From: Cellvibrio zantedeschiae
Lineage (GTDB): Bacteria > Pseudomonadota > Gammaproteobacteria > Pseudomonadales > Cellvibrionaceae
Length of the DNA: 64,000 nt
Direction of reading: 5' to 3'
Assembly: GCF_014652535.1 (NCBI RefSeq)
Contig: NZ_BMYZ01000003.1
Span: forward strand, 1 to 64,000
The notes under the pieces: generated by a model
The model's input: only the letters and a program-made list of their open reading frames with translations
Databases searched by the model: none
What the model was told of the DNA's origin: nothing
Part shown: positions 53,256 through 63,168 of the stretch, in pieces
Layout: the number at the start of each line of letters is the position of its first letter
How positions within the stretch are numbered: position 1 is the first letter of the stretch
Made by a program: the position numbers and the translations under genes

Positions 53256-55688
53256 ATGGATTATTTCACCAAACGCTGGCGTTACGCAGCGCGAATTCTA
53301 GCGGCGCAATTTCGTATTTATGAGGCTGATGCCGGAGTTACGGCAGGTTTTCGCGCGCAGCAAATTAAAGCAATTTTGCGTTTAACTCCACTCACCATGC
53401 TCGCTAATGCATTCAATACCTGTGTGCTTTTGGCGATCTATTGGAACACGAGTTATTTTTACGCCGTTAGCATTTGGTCAATTTTTTTAACCCTGGCGAT
53501 TTTTTTGGGCACGCGCGCCTGGTTAAAGCAACGCAAGCTACCCGCACCAACCCATGTATCCAAAGGCGCACTCAAACGTGCGACCTTGCATGCAACTGTT
53601 CTGGCAATCATTTGGGGCATGTTGCCAATACTAACGTTTAACTCCCATCCCGATTCTGCCAATACCTTGCTCTTAACAACCATTTGTACCGGCATGATCT
53701 GCGCCGGTGGTTTTGCTCTCGCCACTGTACCGCAAGCGGCAATCAGTTACGTTTGCGTTTTAACACTCGGTTGTGAAATTGCAATTTTCCAGGATGATAT
53801 TGCGCGCAATTGGAACCTGGCCCTCTTACTTCTTTTGTATGCATTTATTATTTGCTTTGCGGTGATCGCCAGCGCAAAAACATTTGGCGCTCGCCTTATG
53901 GCGGAAGCGACGGCTGAGCATCAACAACAACTTGTCAGCTTGCTGCTGCACGATTTTGAATCCCACGCGAGCGACTGGTTGTGGGAGCTCAATGCATCCG
54001 GTTTTTTGCACGCGCCCTCCAAGAAATTACTCAGCCTTTTGGGCACCCGTGCCGGTGGTTTAACGCACACGCCTTTTACGGCATTGTTTGATGCCGACTA
54101 TTCACGTATCGAATTCATTGACAACAATCCTATCACCCAGCTTGAGCAACATTTGTTAAACCGCACGCCGTTTCGCGAACTGGTAATTCCTATACAAATT
54201 CATGGCGAGCGCCATTGGTGGCAATTAACCGCAAAACCTTTATTAAATAACAAAGAACAATTTATTGGCTGGCGTGGTGTGGGCGCGGATGTCACCCACA
54301 AATACAACGCTGAATTGGAAATGCGTCGCCTGGCTAATTTTGATTCACTCACCAACCTCGCCAATCGCCATTATTTTTATATGCAACTGGAAGCATTAAA
54401 AAAGCAAAACCAGTTTAGCTGTTTCACTTTATTCTTTTTAGATTTGGATAATTTTAAAAATGTGAATGATTCACTCGGCCACGGCGTGGGCGATTTGGTA
54501 TTGAAAAATATTGCACAACGTTTATTAAAAACTGTGCGCAGCAACGATTTATTAGCGCGCCTCGGCGGCGATGAATTCGCTATCATAAGCCACGGTGAAG
54601 ATTCTGCCACGCAAGCGAGCGTGTTGGCGCAACGGCTACTAAATACCTTTGTCGCGCCCTGCGTAATCGACGGAAAAAATTTACAAATTGGCTGCAGTAT
54701 TGGAATCGCCCTCGCACCTGACCACGGTAATGACACAGAAACCTTATTAAAAAATGCAGACATGGCGCTTTACGCAGCAAAATCTGCGGGGCGTAATACT
54801 TTCCGCTTTTATGAACCGGGAATGGAAATAGTCGCGCAACAAAAACTGCATTTGCTCAACGACATGCGCGCCGCATTAGAAGAACACGCTGCCACCAACA
54901 AACTATTGAACAAACGCTTCAGCGAAGATTTGGTGTGGCCGCAGACGCCTATCGTGGGGCAATTCGAAATATTTTTTCAGCCGCAAATTAAATTAGCGAC
55001 GCAAGAAGTCATAGGTTTTGAAGCGCTAATTCGCTGGCGCCACCCGGAGCTGGGATTGATTCCGCCAGCGCAGTTTATTCCGCTGGCAGAAGAATCTAAC
55101 CTCATAGTGCCTATTGGAACCTGGGTGCTGGTAGAGTCCTGTAAATATGCGGCTAAATGGCCCAACAATTGGCGTGTTGCCATTAACTTGTCCGCGGTGC
55201 AATTTCGTGAAGGCAATGTAGTCGATATTGTGCGCTGGGCATTGCAGATTAGTCGTTTGGCACCTGAGCGGCTCGAGCTGGAGATTACTGAATCCCTGTT
55301 GATTCAGGACAATATTTCCGCGCAAGAAACCTTGACTGCGCTACGCAAACTCGGCGTTCGCATAGCGCTGGATGATTTTGGCACTGGCTATTCATCGCTC
55401 GCCTACTTGCGCACCTTCCCGCTCAATAAATTAAAAATTGACCGCTCATTTGTCAGCGCACTTTCCAAAGACACGGGCGCCCTTGCCATAGTCAACGCCA
55501 TTATCCAACTGGCAGATGCTTTGATGCTGGATACCACCGCCGAAGGCATAGAATCGCAAGTGGAAGCAGAAATACTGCGCTCCTGCGGTTGTAGCGATGC
55601 ACAGGGCTTCTATTTCGGCAAACCCCTCCCCCTGCAAGATGCCCTATCCCATGCGCGGCAATTCGAACAACACCCAAAATTTGATTGA
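53256..55688 (+). CDS. Membrane GGDEF-EAL bifunctional c-di-GMP protein
   Basis: 810 residues. Five or six transmembrane helices (about 35-205), a PAS-like sensor (about 235-365), GGDEF domain (about 370-530) with intact GGDEF at 437-441 and the inhibitory I-site RSND five residues before it, and EAL domain (about 560-805) with EAL at 589-591, DDFGTGYSSLAYLR and a later EGIES block. Both catalytic centres look intact, so it may switch between synthesis and hydrolysis of c-di-GMP. ATG 53256 is taken as start; a TTG 42 bases upstream is possible. Close to an HD-GYP gene, suggesting a local c-di-GMP module. Confidence 0.92.
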   Translation: MDYFTKRWRYAARILAAQFRIYEADAGVTAGFRAQQIKAILRLTPLTMLANAFNTCVLLAIYWNTSYFYAVSIWSIFLTLAIFLGTRAWLKQRKLPAPTHVSKGALKRATLHATVLAIIWGMLPILTFNSHPDSANTLLLTTICTGMICAGGFALATVPQAAISYVCVLTLGCEIAIFQDDIARNWNLALLLLLYAFIICFAVIASAKTFGARLMAEATAEHQQQLVSLLLHDFESHASDWLWELNASGFLHAPSKKLLSLLGTRAGGLTHTPFTALFDADYSRIEFIDNNPITQLEQHLLNRTPFRELVIPIQIHGERHWWQLTAKPLLNNKEQFIGWRGVGADVTHKYNAELEMRRLANFDSLTNLANRHYFYMQLEALKKQNQFSCFTLFFLDLDNFKNVNDSLGHGVGDLVLKNIAQRLLKTVRSNDLLARLGGDEFAIISHGEDSATQASVLAQRLLNTFVAPCVIDGKNLQIGCSIGIALAPDHGNDTETLLKNADMALYAAKSAGRNTFRFYEPGMEIVAQQKLHLLNDMRAALEEHAATNKLLNKRFSEDLVWPQTPIVGQFEIFFQPQIKLATQEVIGFEALIRWRHPELGLIPPAQFIPLAEESNLIVPIGTWVLVESCKYAAKWPNNWRVAINLSAVQFREGNVVDIVRWALQISRLAPERLELEITESLLIQDNISAQETLTALRKLGVRIALDDFGTGYSSLAYLRTFPLNKLKIDRSFVSALSKDTGALAIVNAIIQLADALMLDTTAEGIESQVEAEILRSCGCSDAQGFYFGKPLPLQDALSHARQFEQHPKFD

Positions 55689-55841
55689 GATTAAGCTAGG
55701 GCAGAAAACTGTATAAATAATCTAAGCCGCTGATAAAGCTCACCTATACTCACACTATCAAGCTGTTCGATCTCCAAACAGTTATATCCAAACCTATACC
55801 AAAAAAAGAGCCACATCAGCCAAGCTCGAGGTTTCTGCTCC

Positions 55842-57062
55842 ATGCTCAAACGTATTGCCGTCAAAGATGTCCGCATGGGAATGTTCATTACTGAACTTTG
55901 CGGTTCCTGGATGGAACACCCTTTTTTTAAAACCAAGTTCCTGTTGGAAGATAAACAGGATTTGGACAGCTTGCTTAAAAGCGGCATAAAAGAAGTGTGG
56001 ATTAATACAACAAAAGGTTTGGATGCTGACGAAATTGTTCCCGGTAAAACACTGTCTGACATAGAACTTGAAACAGAACTCATGCTGCGCGATACCTTAC
56101 GTGTGAAAAGCACGGAAAAAACCAGCATGGATGACGAAGTTCGAATCGCGCAAAAAATCTGTAGCAAATCCAAAGCCGCAGTTATCTCTATGTTCAACGA
56201 TGCGCGCATGGGCAACGCCATTGAAGTTGCACAAGCAAAAGAATTAGTGGAAGAAATTTCCGAATCAGTTTTACGCCAGCCCCATGCGCTCATTAGCCTG
56301 GCGCGCTTAAAAAACGCGGACGAATACACTTATATGCATTCTGTTGCGGTGTGCGCGCTCATGATTGCATTGGCCCGACAATTAAATCTGGATGAAGAAT
56401 TAGTGCGCGAATCTGGCCTGGCTGGCTTGCTGCATGACTTGGGGAAGATGGGAATTCCCAATAAAATTTTAAATAAACCCGGCAAATTAACCGACGACGA
56501 ATTCAACACCATAAAATCCCATCCGGAAATTGGTGCAAATATTTTAATGGACAATCCTTTGGTTAGCGCCATGGTATTGGACGTGGTCTTGCATCATCAC
56601 GAAAAAGTTGACGGCAGTGGATACCCGCATAAATTGGCAGGCGACACCATCAGTCTGTTTGCAAAAATGGGCGCAGTGTGCGATGTATATGATGCAATCA
56701 CATCCAACCGCCCCTATAAAAAAGGTTGGTCACCTGCCGAATCAATTCGCAAAATGGCGGAGTGGAGCAAAGGCCATTTTGATGAAGCAGTTTTTCAAGC
56801 CTTTGTAAAAACTGTGGGGATTTATCCTACGGGTTCGCTGGTGCGATTGGAAAGCGGCCGCTTGGGCGTTGTTACCGAACAAAGTGAAACATCATTGCTT
56901 ACGCCGAAAGTAAAAGTATTTTTTTCCGCAAAATTAAAAACCCCTATTCTGCAAGAAACCTTGGACTTGGCAAAACTTATTGGCAAGGAAAAAATTATTG
57001 GCCGCGAATCACCAGACGATTGGGGCTTTCGCAATCTGGATGAATTATGGAGTGGCTTGTAA
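55842..57062 (+). CDS. HD-GYP cyclic-di-GMP phosphodiesterase
   Basis: 406 residues. N-terminal DUF3391 domain (about 1-120: VKDVRMGMFITELCGSWMEHPFF), then an HD-GYP domain (about 150-330) with HD at 198-199 in GLLHDLGKMGIPNKIL, HHHEKVDGSGYP with GYP at 260-262, and MGAVCDVYDAITSNRPYKKGW. All metal ligands appear present. It hydrolyses c-di-GMP to GMP or pGpG. The stop lies four bases from the stop of the convergent histidine kinase. Confidence 0.93.
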   Translation: MLKRIAVKDVRMGMFITELCGSWMEHPFFKTKFLLEDKQDLDSLLKSGIKEVWINTTKGLDADEIVPGKTLSDIELETELMLRDTLRVKSTEKTSMDDEVRIAQKICSKSKAAVISMFNDARMGNAIEVAQAKELVEEISESVLRQPHALISLARLKNADEYTYMHSVAVCALMIALARQLNLDEELVRESGLAGLLHDLGKMGIPNKILNKPGKLTDDEFNTIKSHPEIGANILMDNPLVSAMVLDVVLHHHEKVDGSGYPHKLAGDTISLFAKMGAVCDVYDAITSNRPYKKGWSPAESIRKMAEWSKGHFDEAVFQAFVKTVGIYPTGSLVRLESGRLGVVTEQSETSLLTPKVKVFFSAKLKTPILQETLDLAKLIGKEKIIGRESPDDWGFRNLDELWSGL

Positions 57063-57066
57063 GACG

Positions 57067-59196
57067 TTAATGCACCACCGGAAACTCCGCGTAAAATGTA
57101 CTGCCCTCGCCCAACACTGACGAAAAACCTACCCGCCCATTCATACGCTCAACAATTTCTTTAGTAATCGCCAAACCTAGACCTGTGCCGCCTTTTTTAC
57201 GCGTGTCTGACGAATCCGCTTGATAAAATTTTTCAAAAATATGGCTTTTGCTTTCGTCATCCAAACCTACACCAGTATCGGTAACTGAAATCCTTGCGTA
57301 GTCATCTATCACACTTAATTTAATAACGACTTCTGAATCGGGTTTGGAAAATTTTGCAGCATTGGATAAAAAATTAGCCATGATTTGTAGAAACCGAATA
57401 TCTTCAATATCAACGCGTGGTGCCACACTCATGGGGGCAATAACAAAACGCACCTGCATTTGGTCTGCGTAAGCGCGATTTTCCATCACTGCTCGCTCAA
57501 TTAACGGCATAAGCGTTTGCGGTTCGCAGTGGAACTCCAATTTTCCAGCCAGCAACTTATCCATATCCAACAAATCATTGATAAGTAGCTTAAGGCGCTG
57601 CGCATTTTTGTAAGCGATATCCAGTACTTGCTTGGCCTTATCAGGCAAGTCACAAAGAGCACCGCCAACAGCTAAACCTAAAGCACCGGTAATTGCCGTT
57701 AAGGGCGTACGTAATTCGTGGCTAACGGTAGATACAAATTCGGTTTTTACTTTATCCAAACGTTTACGTTCACTAATGTCCCAACAGGTACCAATCATGG
57801 ACACGGCGTCGTCACCTTCGTAAATAATTTTTGCGCGCGATGCCAAATAATGAACACTATGATCAGGCCAAACAACACGGTATTCAGTGTCATAACCTTT
57901 TTTGCCTTCAATTGCCTGTGCAATTTCAGCATATACTCGTTGGCGATCATCTTTATGTACAAAGGAAAGAAAACGTTCGTAAGTTGATATAGGTTCTTCT
58001 GTATGCACACCAAAAAGCGCACCCATGGAGGAATCCCATTGCATATGGTCATCGCCAAAACGCAAACTCCAAATGCCCATGGCAGAGGATTCCAACGCAA
58101 GTTCAAAACGCTCCTGATTATTTTTTAATTGCGCATTTTTAGCTTGTACATCTTCGGTCATGATTTGCGCCAACGAAAGTGCATGTTGGCGTTGGTTCAC
58201 TAAAACATAAAATATTGCACACAATAAAAAATTAATGACCACACCAAACGCAAAAACAATCAACGCCAAATGCGATTTATGGCTTCGCTCAAACACTTCA
58301 TCACTCACAACTTTTAGCAGCCAGGGCTGCCCATACAATTCCAAATGAAGAACTTTTTCGTAGGCTGGCGTAAAATTTTCCTGAGATGTTTTTGCCGAAG
58401 CATATAATTCTTGCCCTGGCGCAGCAGAATCACCTGCGTACAAGGTAAAGTGCATATTAAGTTTGCGCTGCTGTAAAACGCCATCCATTAAATCGCCCAT
58501 GCGGAATGCCGCATACACAAAACCAGCAAGGGAATTCCAACGCTGCGCTTCAGTATCTATCATCGAATGTTTATTAAAGATGGGTAAATACAACAAGGTA
58601 CCAGCTTGAACGCTGCCAGACTGCTCTTGCAAGAGAATAACTTTGCCAGATAATCGCGCCTGGTTAGTTGCAACCGCCGCACTCATGGCCTGCCGCCTAA
58701 CCGGTTCTGAAAACATATCAAAACCAAACACGGATATATTCCTGCTGGTGTAAGGCTCCATAAATATAATGGCGGAATAATGATCGCGCTTGCCCATTGG
58801 GCGAATATTAAATTGCGGAAACCCCTGGTCGCGGATGCGCGTGGTAAATTCAGCAATTTTGTCGGGCTTTATCCATTCACTAAACCCAACAACCTGGATG
58901 CCTGGATATTTTTTTGAAACATCCAAACTATTTACATATAAATGAAATTCATCGCGCTCTACGGTTTGGCTCGCCTCATATAATCCTTTTGCGCCCAACA
59001 GTAATTGTTCATGATCACGCATGCGTAATTGAATGCTTTGTACGAGTTCGTCAACTTGCGCATCAAATGCTAACTGCATAAAACGTAGCGACTGCCGATG
59101 CATAGTCCAACTAATAAAAAAAGTCAGCAACAACAAAAGCGCTAACAATAGCGCTGCTGATACTTTACTATTTTTACGATGAACCAATTCATGCAT
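57067..59196 (-). CDS. CHASE-PAS sensor histidine kinase
   Basis: 709 residues. Transmembrane helix 1 (about 12-31), extracytoplasmic CHASE domain (about 75-240, with KKYPGIQVVGFSEWI), transmembrane helix 2 (about 313-335), PAS (about 355-480), HisKA with phosphoacceptor His in TVSHELRTPLTAI, and HATPase with the N box LSNAAKFSKPD, G1 VTDTGVGLDDE and G2 KGGTGLGLAI. No receiver domain, so it must signal to a separate response regulator; the stand-alone receiver at 59253 immediately upstream is the obvious partner. Confidence 0.92.
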   Translation of the reverse strand: MHELVHRKNSKVSAALLLALLLLLTFFISWTMHRQSLRFMQLAFDAQVDELVQSIQLRMRDHEQLLLGAKGLYEASQTVERDEFHLYVNSLDVSKKYPGIQVVGFSEWIKPDKIAEFTTRIRDQGFPQFNIRPMGKRDHYSAIIFMEPYTSRNISVFGFDMFSEPVRRQAMSAAVATNQARLSGKVILLQEQSGSVQAGTLLYLPIFNKHSMIDTEAQRWNSLAGFVYAAFRMGDLMDGVLQQRKLNMHFTLYAGDSAAPGQELYASAKTSQENFTPAYEKVLHLELYGQPWLLKVVSDEVFERSHKSHLALIVFAFGVVINFLLCAIFYVLVNQRQHALSLAQIMTEDVQAKNAQLKNNQERFELALESSAMGIWSLRFGDDHMQWDSSMGALFGVHTEEPISTYERFLSFVHKDDRQRVYAEIAQAIEGKKGYDTEYRVVWPDHSVHYLASRAKIIYEGDDAVSMIGTCWDISERKRLDKVKTEFVSTVSHELRTPLTAITGALGLAVGGALCDLPDKAKQVLDIAYKNAQRLKLLINDLLDMDKLLAGKLEFHCEPQTLMPLIERAVMENRAYADQMQVRFVIAPMSVAPRVDIEDIRFLQIMANFLSNAAKFSKPDSEVVIKLSVIDDYARISVTDTGVGLDDESKSHIFEKFYQADSSDTRKKGGTGLGLAITKEIVERMNGRVGFSSVLGEGSTFYAEFPVVH

Positions 59197-59252
59197 CAGA
59201 ACTAACCCATGAACACTGGATGGCAGTTAGGTAGTTAAATAGCTACGCTATT

Positions 59253-59645
59253 TTATTTGGTAACAACACGCGCCCAGATTTCCCGCAACTGATCTGCCAG
59301 GGTCATAGGATCAAAAGGCTTTGCGATAACACCGACCGCACCCAATTCCAAATAACCTTGCACTTCTTGCGGCTGCACTTTTGCGGTCATAAATACTACG
59401 GGAGTATTTGCAAGCTCCGGCAATTTACGCAAAGCTTGCAAAGTTTCTGGACCGTCCATTCCGGGCATCATTACATCCAGCAAAATTAAATCCGGATTAA
59501 ATGCAACCGCTTTATTCACGGCTTCACTTCCTGATGAGCAGGGTTCCAGGGTGAATCCGCTAATCGCATCCAACACCATGACGGCAATTGCCTGAATATC
59601 CGGGTCATCCTCTACGTATAATATTTTATCTAATGCTGTAGCCAT
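59253..59645 (-). CDS. Single-domain response regulator (CheY-like)
   Basis: 130 residues, one receiver domain: acidic pair in YVEDDPD, phosphoacceptor Asp in PDLILLDVMMPGMDG (about residue 55), Thr in VVFMTAKV and Lys in GVIAKPFDPM. No output domain, so it acts by protein contact or as a phosphorelay intermediate. It sits between two histidine kinase genes on the same strand. Confidence 0.93.
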   Translation of the reverse strand: MATALDKILYVEDDPDIQAIAVMVLDAISGFTLEPCSSGSEAVNKAVAFNPDLILLDVMMPGMDGPETLQALRKLPELANTPVVFMTAKVQPQEVQGYLELGAVGVIAKPFDPMTLADQLREIWARVVTK

Positions 59646-59709
59646 ATCTGTGTCCTTAAGAGTCTGTTAAATCATCGAAACATTTTCATAAACAAAAATT
59701 TTTAAAAGC

Positions 59710-61173
59710 TTAGGCGTTTTCTATTCGCTTGAATTCAGCAAAGAAACAAGTGCCTTTACCAAGCTCACTGTGAAAACCAATTTTACCGCCCATACGCTCT
59801 ACCAATTCTTTACTAATAGCCAAGCCTAAACCCGTACCGCCTTTATGCCTGCTATCAGAAGAATCGGCTTGCGAGAATTTTTCAAAAATATGAACTTTAA
59901 AATCCTCTGGAATACCATCACCATAATCACGAACCGAAACACGTAGATAACCAGAAACATCCTCAATGCTGATAATGACATTTTTACCGCGTGGTGAAAA
60001 TTTTGCGGCGTTAGATAAAAAATTATTAAGAACTTGCTGAAAACGAAAGCCATCCAGTTTCACCATGGCAACATCAAGTTGATTTTTTATCTCATACTCA
60101 ACGCCGTATTTATCGGCATAGGCTCTATTCTCTTCTACTGTCTGCTCCACAAGAGGCAACAGATTTTGCATCTCTATGTCGAGGTGCATTTTTCCTGCCA
60201 ACAACTTCTCCATATCCAGTAGATCATCAATCAGCTGGGTTAAACGCTTGCTATTTTTATAAGCTATATCCAACACTTCACGTATTTTGTCAGGCAATGT
60301 GCCCAACATATCGTGCGCCAACAAACTTAAGGCGCCACTAATGGAGGTCAATGGGGTGCGCAGTTCATGGCTTACCGTGGAGACAAATTCTTTTTTCATG
60401 CGTTCAACGCGTTTGCGTTCGCTAATATCCTGCAAGGTGACAATAAAATGTTCTATATGTCCGAGCCTATTGGTTAACGGAGAAATGGTTAAATCGAGCT
60501 CAAGCAAATGCTGATCTTTGTGCAGAGCAGTTACCTCTCCACTCCATCCATTATCGAACTCATAAGTTTTCCACATATTGCCATTTTGATTTTTCTCACC
60601 TGAGGACAACGGCTTCAACTTTATCAGCTTACTCAAAACCTGCCCGATAGCTTGTGCAGTGCTAATACCGGATATTTTTTCAAATGCGGGATTGCACCAT
60701 TCAATATGGGAGTGAGCATTAGTGATTAAAACGCCGTATGGAACGTTTTTTAACGCGGACACCAATAGAAAATTATTGCGTTCACTTTTACTGCGCGAAA
60801 GTGCGTAACGTATTGATCGAAAAATATTTTCCTGGTCTACGTTACTTTTAATTAAATAATCCTGCGCGCCTTTGGTCAGCGCGGTCATTGCAATTTTTTC
60901 GTCAGAGAGCCCTGTTAGCACTATGATAGGGGTTCGATCCGCCACAGCTAAAACTTCACTAAGGGTTTCCATGCCATCTGAATCGGGCAAGGTTAAATCC
61001 AGTAAGATGACATCAGGTAAATGCCCCCGCAAAAAACTTTTCGCCGCTGCCAAGGTTTCCACCCAATCTATTTTTATTGCGGGCGACTTAACACTCAATA
61101 AATGCTCACGCAAAATTATCGCCTGTGAGTGGTTGTCTTCCACCAATAATAAATGGATATTTTCTATCATCAT
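59710..61173 (-). CDS. Hybrid kinase: receiver-PAS-HisKA-HATPase
   Basis: 487 residues. N-terminal receiver (about 1-125, Asp in PDVILLDLTLPDSDG), PAS with PAC (about 135-255, NAHSHIEWCNPAFEKISGI), HisKA (STVSHELRTPLTSISGALSL) and HATPase (LSNAAKFSPRG, GTGLGLAISKELVERMGG). The receiver in front of the sensor suggests input by phosphotransfer from another kinase rather than from a membrane signal. Cytoplasmic. ATGA overlap with the kinase gene upstream couples translation. Confidence 0.92.
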   Translation of the reverse strand: MMIENIHLLLVEDNHSQAIILREHLLSVKSPAIKIDWVETLAAAKSFLRGHLPDVILLDLTLPDSDGMETLSEVLAVADRTPIIVLTGLSDEKIAMTALTKGAQDYLIKSNVDQENIFRSIRYALSRSKSERNNFLLVSALKNVPYGVLITNAHSHIEWCNPAFEKISGISTAQAIGQVLSKLIKLKPLSSGEKNQNGNMWKTYEFDNGWSGEVTALHKDQHLLELDLTISPLTNRLGHIEHFIVTLQDISERKRVERMKKEFVSTVSHELRTPLTSISGALSLLAHDMLGTLPDKIREVLDIAYKNSKRLTQLIDDLLDMEKLLAGKMHLDIEMQNLLPLVEQTVEENRAYADKYGVEYEIKNQLDVAMVKLDGFRFQQVLNNFLSNAAKFSPRGKNVIISIEDVSGYLRVSVRDYGDGIPEDFKVHIFEKFSQADSSDSRHKGGTGLGLAISKELVERMGGKIGFHSELGKGTCFFAEFKRIENA

Positions 61174-63155
61174 GGCAAATGCCTCCCTTGCAACCAGGAA
61201 GCATCTTCACTAAAAGATTTAAACTCAGCGTAAAAGCACGTGCCTTTCCCCAACTCACTTTCAAAACCAATGTGGCCGTCCATGCGTTCAACTAACTCTT
61301 TACTGATAGCCAAGCCCAAACCCGTACCACCTTTGTCACGCGTATTTGACGAATCGGCTTGCGAGAATTTTTGGAATATATGCTTTTTAAATTCTTCTGG
61401 AATACCCTGGCCATGATCTTGAATTGAGATACGAACGTAGCCGTGAATTTTTTCAATATAAATGTCAACAGGCGCTTGTGCTGGCGAGTATTTGGCAGCA
61501 TTACTTAAAAAATTATTCAACACTTGCTGCAATCTGAATGCATCTATGAGGATATGCGCGTCTTGTGCTTTATCGTGCAAAACAAAGCGAACCTGATATT
61601 TATCCGCATAGGATTTGTTCTCCACCATAGCCTGTTGCACCAAAGGCGCAACCGCCTGCTCGCTCATATCGAATGACATTTTTCCGGCAATTAATTTTTC
61701 CATGTCCAACAAATCGTTAATGAGATAACTCAAACGTTGGCTATTTTTGTAGGCTATATCCAGCATGCTTTTAACTTTATCGGGCAGAACACCTAAAACA
61801 TTGCTGGAAATTAAACCTAAAGCCCCGGATATAGACGTCAAAGGCGTGCGTAACTCGTGGCTTACCGTAGAAATAAATTCGCTCTTCATACGATCCATGC
61901 GTTTTTGCTCGCGAATATCTTTTACTAATGTCCACCAGGTTTGTCCGTGGCCTTCGTGGATATTAATGAGGGAGCCACTGATTTCGACTGGAATAGTGTC
62001 GCCATTTTTGTGCAAATAGGTTTTTTCAACAGGCCCAAAACGCCCGGTCGCCTTAATACTTTCTACTGCAAGATTGCTGCGCCACCAATCATGTTCAGGC
62101 GTAATATCCAAAAAACTTAAACCTTTTAATTCAGCTTCGGTGTAGCCCAACATTTTATTAAATTCAGGATTGGTCGCTAAAATGCGCCCATCACTGTGAA
62201 CTTGCAAAATACCTATGGGAGCTGTTTCAAAAAGTTGCGCAAGTTTATTTGCCATTGCGCGCTTTTCATATTCATCATCGATACGCGCTTGTATATCCCA
62301 AATAAAGCCGTCAATAAATTCCAGCTCGCCTTGCTTGTTAAAAACACCACGCCCGGTTTCGTGCACATAGCGCCAATTTCCATCTGCGCGACGAATAGCG
62401 TACTCAAGCTCAAATGACGTTTTATTTTGCAGTGCTTGTTCAGAGATTTCGTTCAACCGCAGAACGTCACTGGTATGCATAAGATCCGCAAAACTTAATT
62501 CAGGTTCGTGCATAAATGCATGTGCGGGGTAACCCGTTAATTGCTCAACAGCGTCACTCAAATAATGCATAGTCCATTTTTCGTCGTTACTGCAGCGATA
62601 GGCAGCACCGGGAAAATTTTTTAACAAGCTACTTACTAATTTTTCTTTTTCCTGGATAACATCATGTGCAGAGCGCAATCGTAACAATTGCACAACTTGG
62701 CGAGACAATGCCAATAAAACATTGCATTGCTCCCGCGTAAGTTGGCGCGGCTTATAATCAACTACACACAATGTCCCCAGCGCCATACCATCGGCGGTAA
62801 CCAGCGGAGCTCCCGCATAAAAGCGTATATAAGGTTCCCCAGTAACTAACTCGTTATCAGCAAAACGCACATCTTTTGTAGCGTCTTCAACCAAGGTTAA
62901 ATCAGCAGGCGTTAAAATAGCGTGAGCACAAAAGGCCAGATCACGTGGTGTTTCTGTTGCGTCTAACCCCAAACAACTTTTAAACCATTGGCGATCTTTA
63001 TCAATCAATGAAATCACTGCTACGGGTACATCGCAAACGTGCATGGCAGCAAGCGCAACATCATCAAAACTCTGTTCGCGCGGTGAATCTAAAATAGCCA
63101 AATCTTGCAAGGCCTTTAGACGCAGCGATTCATTGATTGGCAATTCAGCTTTCAT
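61170..63155 (-). CDS. GAF-PAS-PAS histidine kinase
   Basis: 661 residues from MKAELPINE. GAF domain (about 25-165, with LIDKDRQWFKSCLGLDATETPRDLAFCAHAI), two PAS domains (about 185-310 and 315-435), then HisKA (STVSHELRTPLTSISGALGL) and HATPase (LSNAAKYSPAQ, GTGLGLAISKELVERMDG). No transmembrane segment, so it is a cytoplasmic sensor. The GAF subtype is the redox/light-type seen in many soluble kinases; ligand unknown. It begins 13 bases after the preceding kinase and overlaps the next by four bases. Confidence 0.92.
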   Translation of the reverse strand: MKAELPINESLRLKALQDLAILDSPREQSFDDVALAAMHVCDVPVAVISLIDKDRQWFKSCLGLDATETPRDLAFCAHAILTPADLTLVEDATKDVRFADNELVTGEPYIRFYAGAPLVTADGMALGTLCVVDYKPRQLTREQCNVLLALSRQVVQLLRLRSAHDVIQEKEKLVSSLLKNFPGAAYRCSNDEKWTMHYLSDAVEQLTGYPAHAFMHEPELSFADLMHTSDVLRLNEISEQALQNKTSFELEYAIRRADGNWRYVHETGRGVFNKQGELEFIDGFIWDIQARIDDEYEKRAMANKLAQLFETAPIGILQVHSDGRILATNPEFNKMLGYTEAELKGLSFLDITPEHDWWRSNLAVESIKATGRFGPVEKTYLHKNGDTIPVEISGSLINIHEGHGQTWWTLVKDIREQKRMDRMKSEFISTVSHELRTPLTSISGALGLISSNVLGVLPDKVKSMLDIAYKNSQRLSYLINDLLDMEKLIAGKMSFDMSEQAVAPLVQQAMVENKSYADKYQVRFVLHDKAQDAHILIDAFRLQQVLNNFLSNAAKYSPAQAPVDIYIEKIHGYVRISIQDHGQGIPEEFKKHIFQKFSQADSSNTRDKGGTGLGLAISKELVERMDGHIGFESELGKGTCFYAEFKSFSEDASWLQGRHLP

Positions 63156-63168
63156 AATATTGATGCCT

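Noticed and set aside
55691-56329. Minus-strand 212-codon serine-rich frame
   Set aside because: Antisense shadow of the HD-GYP gene; the serine-rich composition comes from complementary codons.
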